Shown here in pieces: positions 15,452 to 23,690 of a DNA stretch of 34,417 bases. Source of the DNA: Clostridiales bacterium (lineage in GTDB: Bacteria > Bacillota > Clostridia > Christensenellales > JAISNN01); NCBI GenBank assembly GCA_031289755.1, contig JAITOU010000018.1:1-34417 (forward strand). Direction: 5' to 3'. Both the position numbers and the translations under genes were made by a program. The notes under the pieces are model-generated. The model was given only the letters and a program-made list of their open reading frames with translations. It made no database searches and was not told the DNA's origin. Positions within the stretch are counted from its first letter, which is position 1, and the number at the start of each line of letters is the position of its first letter.

Positions 15452-18400
15452 ATGAAGAAGTTTTTTGATAAGATAGCAAAAATCAGATTCAACTTTAAGA
15501 TGCGTTCCGCCGGAAAGAAAAAACGTTTCGGCAGAAAGCGTCATTTTGACATGGAAAGACTTTTGCGCGGCGAATTTTACAAATTTTTTAAGGGTGTCAC
15601 CTTTAAGATTTCTCTTATACTTCTCGTCTTGTCTATGGTCGCCACGGTTTTTATCTACGGCGCGGACGGCACGCTTATGGATTTGGCGCGGTCATTGCTT
15701 AGCAGCGACCTTGATGCGGACGTCTTTACGGTCATGGACGGTATCGATTCGGACTTTCTCTCTCTTGCGGGCGAATTTGAAGTGGATATACCGACGGAAG
15801 CTTTGAGCTTTATAACGGACAATTTCGGCGACGAAGCTAAGGTGAGATTTTTGTCGACCGCACCGAAGGATTATTATGCCGCGTTAAACCCCGCGAGATT
15901 TTTGGATATCGCCGAATTGCAAAAGCTTTACAGTGACGAAATGATAGAGTTTATTCTCACCGACAGAAATTTTCTCAAGCTTATGTTTAACAGCGACGCG
16001 ATATACCGTGCGGTTCAGGATTTTTCGACGGGTAAGAGCAACGCGCTGACGGACGACCTGATAAAGTTTTTGGAAGACAACAGATACTTTGTCGAGCTTA
16101 TTGGTTCGGTCATGAATCTCTATACGATTATCGAAAATTCTCCCGTCACCGACAACATTAACGCAAAATTTGAAGATTTGAAAAAACTCAATATATCGGC
16201 AGTCCCCGACGACAATTACACGGTACTTAGCTTTTACACCGAGTTTTTCGGGGCTATGCTTACCTACGGACAAGAAGTAACTCTGCTCAATGTCAATTCG
16301 GTTATCTATTATTGCTACGAGCAGACGAGAATGCACACGGTTTACAACGTCCCTGCGGCGACTTTTTTTGCGGAGACCGCGCCCGGACCGAACGCCATGA
16401 TAATGTTCGGCAGAGATATCTACAACAGCGGAATAATAGGCGCGGTTGTCAATGCGGACAGCGGCAGCTTTGCGTTCTTTGATTTTATGCTCAATGCGGC
16501 GGTAATGTTTGCCGGTCCTTATTCGATGAGTGCGGCGGAAGAAGCGTTGTATCTGCCCGACGATTATGATAGTATGCCTGCCGGACAAGAAAAAGACGAG
16601 GCCTATGCCCAAGCCGTAAAGCAGGCAAAATTTCAAGCGGTAAAGGAATATGTCTTTACTTATCTCAGAGCCGAATATCCGGGTTTTTACAGCTATGCCG
16701 ACACCCTGCCTTTGTTTGACGTCAAGACGCTCAAAAAGCTTGTGCCGGATATACGTCTTCAAGCCGAAATCCGTGCAAAGTCCGCAGAGATAGTCGATAC
16801 TTATATAGAGATGTTTGCGGCGGCGGCGCAGGACGCGGCGATGTCGGGTTCGACGGACGAGTTGATGGAATTTCTTATGTACTTCGCCATTGTCGGCGAT
16901 TTGCACGACATCATATACGATACATACACCGCAAGAATGCTCGACCTTAAAGACGGCTTATTGAGAATGAAAAAGATTTTGGACTTTTTCTCCGTCGGCG
17001 GCGGCAAATCGGCACAGGATTTTATAGAAGCGGAAATCATAAATTTGGGCAACGACTTTGAAAGCCTTCTTGCGCTCGTCAATGAGCAGGGCGCGCTTTC
17101 GGGCGAAGAATATTTGGAAGCGTTGACGGACGGCATGGAGCTTTTTGCGGCGCGGTATACCGACCTTCATACATACATAAGGTCGTCGGCAGGCACGATA
17201 AGCTTCTCATATTTTCCATCCAAAAACGCTACGACAGAGCCGGAGAAATATGACTTTTATGACAGACAATACAATAATTTTGTCAGGTCGTACAGGAGCG
17301 TATCGGGCATAGTCGTCAATCCGTCAAAATCCGAATCTGTCAAGATAGAGAGCATAAGGCGTTTTGCCGCAGGCTTGACCTCCGGCACGGAAGGGTTCTT
17401 CTCCGATATGGGCAAGAACGACATGACTATCGAACAAAAAATGGCGGTATTTTTGAGCGTCACGGCGGATTGCTATACCGCCGATATAGACGAAGAATTT
17501 TTTGAGACGAATTACCGATTGATTTACGGCGAAATGCTTACGGCTTTTAAATCGTATTTGTCGGTATATAAGGACAAGGATTTTTTTGACGACGAGCTTT
17601 ATGTGCTTTTTGACGCGGAGACCGCCGCGCTTCTCGCGGAGTATTACATTAACGGCGACTTGTCGTCTTACAGCTACGCGGAATTTCGCGATATGAGCAG
17701 AAGCTTTACGAGAAGGGCGTCCTTGATTTTGGATTATGTGCCTAAGGTCTATCTCAACGAGGTCTTGATTCAGCAAAATCTCAACGACAAGGCTCTCGGC
17801 AGTATTTACGGAATGATAAGCATGATGGGCATGGGTACGACAAAGTATTCGGTAAAAAGCGACATTCAAAAGGACTTATTCTATTTTAAGAGCTTTGAGA
17901 TGTACGGCTCGCTGACCGGCGCGATGTCGCTCGATAACGGCTACGGTTATATGAATTTCGGCATATCGTTTATGTCCTTGTTTATCGTGCTGATAGCCTT
18001 AGTCATCGCATCGGGCACTATCGCGGGCGAATACGAAACCGGCTCTATTAAGCTCTTGCTCATAAGACCGTACAGGAGATACAAGGTCTTGACGGCTAAG
18101 CTCTTATTTGTCGCTCTGTCGCTCTTTGTCATGTTTTTATTTGCGTATTTGTCGCTCATGCTTATGGGGCAGGTAGGGACGTCGGGTTGGAGCGAAAATT
18201 GGGCGGGACTTGCTTCGCGCGACGTGCTTGTCATAATGAACGCCGAAAACGCCGTCATTATGTCGCCGTTCTCTATCATAACGTATGAGTTTTTGTTCTT
18301 TTACATAAATTGTCTGATGTACTCCTTTATCGCCGTCATGGTATCGACGATTTTTAAGTCGAGAGCCGCGTCGGTCGCCGTTTCGGTCTTTGTATTTTTT

Positions 18401-18607
18401 GCTTCGACTATCTTGACGGCACTTTTGTCTAATTATAGTTGGTACAAATTTATCATCTTTAACAACACGGACTTCTTTGTCTATCTTGCGTCCGGTCCGT
18501 CACTCGCAGATATGAGCATGGGCTTTTCGGCGGTTATATATATAGCTTACATGATAGTGATATTAGGTTCGGCATATTGGATTTTTGAGAAGCGCGACGC
18601 CGTTTGA
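15452..18607 (+). CDS. Giant ABC-2 type permease with a very large extracytoplasmic insert
   Basis: The 1051-residue protein begins with a strongly basic cytoplasmic stretch, then MERLLRGEFYKFFKG and one transmembrane helix (about 51-71). About 760 mostly hydrophilic residues follow, rich in Asp, Tyr and Phe, before five helices between about 832 and 1045. The coupling segment SGTIAGEYETGSIKLLLIRP (about 851-870), next to the second helix, is the mark of ABC-2 permeases, which are normally only 250-400 residues long. Just before the second helix lies a block shared with the next protein (about 785-830: IYG, GTTKYS, SDIQKDLF, GSLTGAMSLD). It probably forms a heterodimer with the next gene product and is driven by the preceding ATPase. 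What the insert does (substrate capture, docking, periplasm-like chaperoning) is unknown. The ribosome binding site is weak (AGGG). Confidence 0.8.
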   Translation: MKKFFDKIAKIRFNFKMRSAGKKKRFGRKRHFDMERLLRGEFYKFFKGVTFKISLILLVLSMVATVFIYGADGTLMDLARSLLSSDLDADVFTVMDGIDSDFLSLAGEFEVDIPTEALSFITDNFGDEAKVRFLSTAPKDYYAALNPARFLDIAELQKLYSDEMIEFILTDRNFLKLMFNSDAIYRAVQDFSTGKSNALTDDLIKFLEDNRYFVELIGSVMNLYTIIENSPVTDNINAKFEDLKKLNISAVPDDNYTVLSFYTEFFGAMLTYGQEVTLLNVNSVIYYCYEQTRMHTVYNVPAATFFAETAPGPNAMIMFGRDIYNSGIIGAVVNADSGSFAFFDFMLNAAVMFAGPYSMSAAEEALYLPDDYDSMPAGQEKDEAYAQAVKQAKFQAVKEYVFTYLRAEYPGFYSYADTLPLFDVKTLKKLVPDIRLQAEIRAKSAEIVDTYIEMFAAAAQDAAMSGSTDELMEFLMYFAIVGDLHDIIYDTYTARMLDLKDGLLRMKKILDFFSVGGGKSAQDFIEAEIINLGNDFESLLALVNEQGALSGEEYLEALTDGMELFAARYTDLHTYIRSSAGTISFSYFPSKNATTEPEKYDFYDRQYNNFVRSYRSVSGIVVNPSKSESVKIESIRRFAAGLTSGTEGFFSDMGKNDMTIEQKMAVFLSVTADCYTADIDEEFFETNYRLIYGEMLTAFKSYLSVYKDKDFFDDELYVLFDAETAALLAEYYINGDLSSYSYAEFRDMSRSFTRRASLILDYVPKVYLNEVLIQQNLNDKALGSIYGMISMMGMGTTKYSVKSDIQKDLFYFKSFEMYGSLTGAMSLDNGYGYMNFGISFMSLFIVLIALVIASGTIAGEYETGSIKLLLIRPYRRYKVLTAKLLFVALSLFVMFLFAYLSLMLMGQVGTSGWSENWAGLASRDVLVIMNAENAVIMSPFSIITYEFLFFYINCLMYSFIAVMVSTIFKSRAASVAVSVFVFFASTILTALLSNYSWYKFIIFNNTDFFVYLASGPSLADMSMGFSAVIYIAYMIVILGSAYWIFEKRDAV

Positions 18608-18666
18608 GCTTAGGACGTACGGACTAATCAAATACGGTACAAAACGCGGCAAAGGCAGAGGTAACA

Positions 18667-21171
18667 ATGAGCGGCTTTTTTGATAAAATCAAAAAATTCT
18701 TCAATTTAAAAGAAATGTTCCGATTGGTAAGGGGCGAGCTTTTTAAGTTTGTAAAAAGCTCTACTTGCTATGTCGTCGCCGGAATGATTATCATATTTTT
18801 GGTCGTCACGGCTTTGGTCTACAATCCCGAAAGCGAAGGGTGGAATTCCGTCACCGAATTTTTGGGCGGCAGTGTGGCTGCGGAAGATTATTTTAGCTAT
18901 CTCAACCGTGTCGATTACTTTACTTATGCCGAGAGATACGAGCTGGATTTGCCGTATATAGATACCGTTCAAGCAAACGGCGTCTTTAACAAGACCGACA
19001 AATACACCTATTTGACCGTCGCGCCGAGCGTGTATTACAAGACTATCAATCCCGTGACGACGGACAATCCTTATTTTGCTTTTTTTGAAGAGGACACATC
19101 GGGATTTCTTGTTAAGGACGGCGACGCTTTTGCGGCATACGGCTTGACGCAGAGATTTATCTTGACGGACTTTACCTTTTATAATCTCTTTTTGGACATG
19201 AACAGCACCTACGACGAGAAAGGGGATTATATCTTTGATTTATTTAAAAACAACGCAACGGACGCGATTATAAGCCGCCTTACGGCTGACGGCGCGGTCT
19301 TATTCGATTCCTCCGGCACAAAGATTTCGCTTATAGTCGGCAACGACCTTGTGGCGGCTAAGCTCAAAAACGACGATGTAAAAAGAGCCTGCGTGGAGCT
19401 GTTAAAGGCGGCATTTGACCGTGACGGCGGACGTGCCGTCTACGATACATTCGTCTTTTACAACCTGCATATACAGCCCTTGCATTCGCACATATATTCT
19501 TCCGCATCTAATACGCTCAAAAGCTCGGTAAAAAATCTTGACCGTTACAAAAAGCTGTTTTATTTTTTGGAAGGCAAAAATTATAACGCCGCTATCGTCG
19601 ATTATGTCAAGCAAGCGGTATTGGACTACGGCGAAGCCTTTGAAGAGCTTAGCGAAGCTATCGACAACGCCGCTCCGACGGGCGGAAGCGTCTATGACGC
19701 CGACAAGGTAAAGGCGGTTTATGACAGCTACGAAAAATTTACCGACTTGTACGATTTGGCACGGACTATGATATATACGAGTTACAGCGTCGGCGTCAAT
19801 TTTCTTTTCTTTATGTCCGAGCCGGGAGCTTCGATAATCGTATCGACGTCGCCGCAGGAATACAAGGATTTTAATACACGGCACAACGCTATCAACGAGG
19901 AAGTCAATACCACAAACGCCGGAATAAACGAAAATCTCGCTCTCGGCAGTGTCTACGAATTTATAAGCGGTTTTTATGACACTCTGTCGCTCAACAATCT
20001 CGTCTTTACCAAGCAATCGCTCAACATGACGGACGCCATGGACGAAACCTTTGACCTTATCGATTTGAGCCTTTATGTCAACGTCGGCGAAAAAACCTAC
20101 GACGCAAAATTTGACATGATAAATACGCGTTTGGACGATTTGATATTAAAGTCGGCTAAGATTTCTAAGGACAATATTATCCGCAAATATTACGGCGAAT
20201 ATTATCAGGACGAATTAGCTTCGGCTTTGGACGCGGAATACTCTGCGGCTTTTGCGGCTTATGACGACTTTATCAAGCTCGGTCAGACGGTAGTCATCGA
20301 AAGCGGCTATGTAAACGATTACATAAGGAAGCAAAATCTCGAACTTATAGTAGACGACATGAGTCTGTCCGACGACGACCTTAGCCGCATATACGGAATA
20401 TTTAATTTTCTTATAGTCGGCACGTCGAAGTATTCGCTGAGAAGCGACATCGCCGAGATACTCTTTATGTTGGACAACAGAGAGAAAATAGGCTCGCTGA
20501 CTACCCCTTTGAGCCTTGACCATGTTTACGGCTTTATGATTTTTTCGTTTAATATACTGTACCTTTTTATGATTGCCGCGGGCATCATCATCGGGGCTGG
20601 CACTATCGCCGGAGAGCATTCCGCGGGAACTATCAAGCTGCTGCTCATACGTCCTTATAAGCGATGGCAGTTTTTGATGTCCAAAATATTGATGACGACT
20701 ATCGTCATGTCGGTCATTTTTATCGTGTCGTTCGGGCTGATGTATTTGATAGGCGGAATCTTTTGGGGCTTCGGCTCGGATTACAATGCCTTAGTCATGT
20801 TTAACGCCACGGAAGTCGTCATCATGAAGCCCGTTACCGTCATCGCGCTGATGTTTCTCTTTTATTTTATGGAATGTATGATTTACACTCTCATTGCAAT
20901 TATGGTCTCTACCGTCTTTAAATCCAAGAGCGGAGCGGTAGCCGTGTCTATGGGAATATATTTTGCGGCAAGGGTATTGCTGCTCATGCTTTCGTCCGAG
21001 AGCTGGTTCAAATACGTTCTCTTCAACAACTCAAATCTCTTTCTCTATATGTCCACAGGCCCGACGCTCAACGACATGACGTTCGGATTTTCGCTGATTG
21101 TGGACATCATATATACGGCGATTATAGTCGGCTCGACCTTTTGGGTCTTTCTCAAAAAAGACGCAAATTGA
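18667..21171 (+). CDS. Second giant ABC-2 type permease, paralogue of the preceding one
   Basis: The 834-residue protein has the same plan as its neighbour: a basic start with FRLVRGELFKFVKS, one transmembrane helix (about 35-54), an extracytoplasmic insert of about 570 residues, and five C-terminal helices with the coupling segment GTIAGEHSAGTIKLLLIRP (about 659-677). The block before the second helix (about 575-622: IYG, GTSKYS, SDIAEILF, GSLTTPLSLD) matches the partner, whereas the inserts show little obvious similarity and differ by about 190 residues. This suggests duplication followed by divergence into a two-subunit exporter. AGAGGT lies five bases before the ATG. The gap to the previous gene is 59 bases. 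Confidence 0.8.
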   Translation: MSGFFDKIKKFFNLKEMFRLVRGELFKFVKSSTCYVVAGMIIIFLVVTALVYNPESEGWNSVTEFLGGSVAAEDYFSYLNRVDYFTYAERYELDLPYIDTVQANGVFNKTDKYTYLTVAPSVYYKTINPVTTDNPYFAFFEEDTSGFLVKDGDAFAAYGLTQRFILTDFTFYNLFLDMNSTYDEKGDYIFDLFKNNATDAIISRLTADGAVLFDSSGTKISLIVGNDLVAAKLKNDDVKRACVELLKAAFDRDGGRAVYDTFVFYNLHIQPLHSHIYSSASNTLKSSVKNLDRYKKLFYFLEGKNYNAAIVDYVKQAVLDYGEAFEELSEAIDNAAPTGGSVYDADKVKAVYDSYEKFTDLYDLARTMIYTSYSVGVNFLFFMSEPGASIIVSTSPQEYKDFNTRHNAINEEVNTTNAGINENLALGSVYEFISGFYDTLSLNNLVFTKQSLNMTDAMDETFDLIDLSLYVNVGEKTYDAKFDMINTRLDDLILKSAKISKDNIIRKYYGEYYQDELASALDAEYSAAFAAYDDFIKLGQTVVIESGYVNDYIRKQNLELIVDDMSLSDDDLSRIYGIFNFLIVGTSKYSLRSDIAEILFMLDNREKIGSLTTPLSLDHVYGFMIFSFNILYLFMIAAGIIIGAGTIAGEHSAGTIKLLLIRPYKRWQFLMSKILMTTIVMSVIFIVSFGLMYLIGGIFWGFGSDYNALVMFNATEVVIMKPVTVIALMFLFYFMECMIYTLIAIMVSTVFKSKSGAVAVSMGIYFAARVLLLMLSSESWFKYVLFNNSNLFLYMSTGPTLNDMTFGFSLIVDIIYTAIIVGSTFWVFLKKDAN

Positions 21172-21194
21172 CGGCGCGCCGCGCTATAAGGCGG

Positions 21195-21223
21195 TTATTT
21201 TAAGCACAACGGCGGCATATAAT
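21195..21223 (+). promoter_or_regulatory. Possible internal promoter before the 417-residue protein
   Basis: TATAAT at 21218-21223 has TTATTT at the -35 position with a 17-base spacer. It would let the last gene of the ABC locus be expressed separately. The -35 match is weak. Confidence 0.35.
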
Positions 21224-21284
21224 TAGGGTGTGTATCCGAAAGGATTCGCATCCTATTTTTTGTCTGTCCGGAGGCTCATAAGAT

Positions 21285-22538
21285 ATGCCGGTTATAAAAA
21301 AACTTTTGATATTAAAGGACTCGCGCGGCGCGGCGGCAGGAAGCGTCAAGATAGCGTCGTGGGGCAACGAAGCGGAAATCAGACTCGAATATCCGCACCC
21401 CCTAAAAAATGCCGAATTGCTCGTCAAGTACGGCAACAGCTTTAAAGAGCTTGTATTGCAAGAAAACAAAATCAACGTCCTGCGCTTAAAGAACGCGCCG
21501 AATCTAAGCGCGGACGTGTCGGTGGCTATCTTTGAAGACGGCTTATGCTCGGCTTATGCCGGGCTTTGCGGCGTATGGGAATTGAAAGACCGCCACGCTA
21601 AAGGGAAAGCGTGTGACGGCTTTAAGGGCATACAAGAGCCGTCGGTGCCGTATACGGAAGCGCGGCGAGAAGTGTACCGCCAAAAAGATATAGCTATGGA
21701 AACGGAGAAAAAGGAAAGCCTTCCCGATGAACGCCTTGAAGCGGACATAAATGAAAAGTCTGCGGAGTCTTACGTCAAAACGTCGTTAAAGGACGAAATA
21801 AGAGAACAGCTTGACGAAGGAATCTTCGGCAAGCTCGACGGATATTTGGACGGATATTTGGAGACGCCCGACGGCTTTGAAAGGCTCGAAAGCAAAATAA
21901 AGGAAATCATAAAAAGAAAGGGCGGAAGGGAGCTTCCGCAAGGCATGACGGCAGCTTGTCAAACGCCGACGGAAGAAATTGCCGAAGCCGACGGTCAAGA
22001 GCCTGCGGTATTGTCCGAAATAGACGGTCAAGAATCGGCGGAAGAAGATGACGGCATTCTGTCGGAGCAGACCGTACTATCAAAAGCCGACGGTAAAGAA
22101 GAAGCGGTATTACCTGCCGTTGACAAAGCGGAGAAGGGAAGTGCGGACACGGTTTTTTTGGAAGGCGTTATAGACGCGGCGGCGGCGGTAGGCAATAAAC
22201 GGCAGGGCGGCAGCTTTTATGAAAACATAAAGACGCACCTTGACGGTATGCTGTCGCTTTATCCCGAAGAAACGCGGCTCAATAAGCTCATCTTAAACGG
22301 CAAATTTGTCAGAATAAATTATGACGCCGAAAACTATTATGTCGTCGGCGTATATAGAAAGGACGGTCAAGCGCGGTATATCTGTTACGGCATTCCGGGC
22401 GAATTTGCCGTCAAGCCGGCAGGACGCTTAAAGGAAATAAGCAGGTGGTTTCCGTCCGATTTTAACTGCGCCTATAAGAGCGGTTATTGGCTCATTTTTC
22501 AAAAAGCCGAAGACGGAGAAATCTCCTTGCCAAAATAA
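21285..22538 (+). CDS. Protein of unknown function with conserved C-terminal domain
   Basis: I do not recognise a named family. The 417-residue soluble protein has three parts. Residues 1-105 look like a small beta-rich domain (KDSRGAAAGSVKIASWGNEA, then LVKYGNSFKEL). Residues 110-310 are acidic, repetitive and probably disordered, with recurring units such as EADGQEPAVLSE and EIDGQESAEED. Residues 318-417 form a compact domain (FYENIKTHLDGMLSLYPEET, YYVVGVYRKDGQARYICYGI, WFPSDF and a final GYWLIFQ). From memory, this C-terminal pattern recurs in uncharacterised Clostridia proteins. There is no signal peptide or membrane segment. GGAGG lies 11 bases before the ATG. It follows the permease genes in the same direction, so a role with the exporter is possible but unproven. 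Confidence 0.7.
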   Translation: MPVIKKLLILKDSRGAAAGSVKIASWGNEAEIRLEYPHPLKNAELLVKYGNSFKELVLQENKINVLRLKNAPNLSADVSVAIFEDGLCSAYAGLCGVWELKDRHAKGKACDGFKGIQEPSVPYTEARREVYRQKDIAMETEKKESLPDERLEADINEKSAESYVKTSLKDEIREQLDEGIFGKLDGYLDGYLETPDGFERLESKIKEIIKRKGGRELPQGMTAACQTPTEEIAEADGQEPAVLSEIDGQESAEEDDGILSEQTVLSKADGKEEAVLPAVDKAEKGSADTVFLEGVIDAAAAVGNKRQGGSFYENIKTHLDGMLSLYPEETRLNKLILNGKFVRINYDAENYYVVGVYRKDGQARYICYGIPGEFAVKPAGRLKEISRWFPSDFNCAYKSGYWLIFQKAEDGEISLPK

Positions 22539-22585
22539 AGCCGCCGCTTTGCACCGTGACTTTTAGTCGGTTTTAAAGCGGAAGA

Positions 22586-22981
22586 TTACAGCGTATAGGC
22601 TTCCTTTGCCTGTCCGTTCTGAAAGACGGCTTGGGCGTTTTCAAAAGCCAAAACGGTAAAGGTTTGGGCGGTATCTCCCGAATACAAGACTTTTAGACGG
22701 GGGAGTACTTCAAAAAACTTTTCCTTTGCCGCCGTGTCGTTGACGGTTTTGAGCGTTCCCGAAACGCGCAAAAAAACGCCGTCCTTGTCGGTCGCGGATA
22801 TTTCGGCTTTCGGGTTTGCGATTAGCTGCTTGTATACGTCCTTGCCCGAACCCGTGCCGATACAGAGCTTGCCTTTGTATTCAATAGCTATGCCGAAAGG
22901 TCGGACTCTCGGTTGGTCGCCGTCCGTTGTGGCAAGATAAAAGATTTTGTTGTCCTGTAAAAAATTTAAAACTCTTTGCAT
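22586..22981 (-). CDS. Pyridoxamine 5'-phosphate oxidase family (FMN-binding split barrel) protein
   Basis: The 131-residue protein matches the short PNPOx-like flavin proteins: VLNFLQDNKIFYLATTDGDQ at the start, PRVRPFGIAIEYKGKLCIGT (about 23-42), and VFLRVSGTLKTVND (about 69-82). These proteins bind FMN or F420-like cofactors and often reduce small molecules or protect against reactive compounds; classical vitamin B6 synthesis is unlikely at this length. AAGGAG (22995-22990) stands upstream of the ATG. It is convergent with the 417-residue gene on its left and divergent from the zinc-ribbon gene on its right. Confidence 0.85.
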   Translation of the reverse strand: MQRVLNFLQDNKIFYLATTDGDQPRVRPFGIAIEYKGKLCIGTGSGKDVYKQLIANPKAEISATDKDGVFLRVSGTLKTVNDTAAKEKFFEVLPRLKVLYSGDTAQTFTVLAFENAQAVFQNGQAKEAYTL

Positions 22982-23037
22982 TTAAATTTCTCCTTTAAGT
23001 TAATACCGATATTTTACCACAAATATCAGAAAAATTG

Positions 23038-23066
23038 TTTACAATTTTCCCTAAAACCTTTATACT
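23038..23066 (+). promoter_or_regulatory. Sigma-A-type promoter of the zinc-ribbon membrane protein
   Basis: TTTACA (23038-23043) and TATACT (23061-23066) are spaced by 17 bases, each one mismatch from consensus. The -10 box is 32 bases before the GTG start. Confidence 0.65.
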
Positions 23067-23098
23067 TAATACATAAAAACAACACGGGGGTATTTGCT

Positions 23099-23611
23099 GT
23101 GACAGACGACGAAAAAAGAGCTATTCAAGAAAAGCATCAAAGGACAAAAGCAATCTTAAAAATCGTAGGACCTATCGTACTCGGCGTAGGAATTATCATG
23201 GTCATAATCGGCTTTGTGGACTTTTTTTCGGCGATGGGCAGATTCGGTGCGCCTAAGTTCTTCTGGCTGTTTTTTGCAGGCTTTCCTTTTTTGGGGATAG
23301 GCGGTGTGCTTACCATGACGGCTTTTCGCAGTGAAATTGTTTCGTATCATACACGCGAAGCCGCTCCGGTCATAAACGAATTTAGCGAAAACGTCGTTCC
23401 CGCCGTCAAAAACTTTGCTTCGGCGGTCAAGGAAGGCATTAGCGGAACAAAAGACACTGCTCTCATATGTCCGACCTGCGGAGAAAAAAATCAGACCGAC
23501 GCGAAATTTTGCAATACCTGCGGCGCGCCTTTAAAGAGCGTATGCACAAAATGCGGAGAAGAAAACGCTCCGGCTTCGATGTTTTGCAAAGCCTGCGGAG
23601 AAAAGCTTTAA
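23099..23611 (+). CDS. Membrane protein with C-terminal double zinc ribbon
   Basis: The 170-residue protein has two transmembrane helices (about residues 22-44 and 53-77), an amphipathic linker (AVKNFASAVKEGI) and a C-terminal tail with four CxxC knuckles: CPTC, CNTC, CTKC and CKAC, which make two zinc ribbons. Double zinc ribbons of this kind are common in Bacillota membrane proteins and probably mediate protein contacts; the role here is unknown. I chose the GTG at 23099 over an ATG at 22976 because GGGGG lies eight bases before it, a promoter lies just upstream, and the longer form would overlap the divergent gene and its leader. Confidence 0.75.
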   Translation: MTDDEKRAIQEKHQRTKAILKIVGPIVLGVGIIMVIIGFVDFFSAMGRFGAPKFFWLFFAGFPFLGIGGVLTMTAFRSEIVSYHTREAAPVINEFSENVVPAVKNFASAVKEGISGTKDTALICPTCGEKNQTDAKFCNTCGAPLKSVCTKCGEENAPASMFCKACGEKL

Positions 23612-23690
23612 AATATGCAGTAAACAAAACGCAATACGACAACGGAATGAAATTCCGTATTATCAAAAAAGAATAATTGACAAAAAACCT

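Noticed and set aside
15884..16906. 340-codon antisense frame inside the first giant permease, with others at 19402-20016 and 17324-17869
   Set aside because: They have no ribosome binding sites or recognisable domains and are best explained by codon bias of the sense genes, which leaves few antisense stops.
22544..22581. Inverted repeat CCGCTTT/AAAGCGG between convergent genes, considered as a terminator
   Set aside because: It has a long loop of 24 bases and no T-run on either side; it may be chance.
23642..23658. Hairpin ACGGAAT/ATTCCGT between the zinc-ribbon gene and pcrA, considered as a terminator
   Set aside because: The stem is only seven base pairs with a three-base loop and is followed by ATTATC, not by a T-run.
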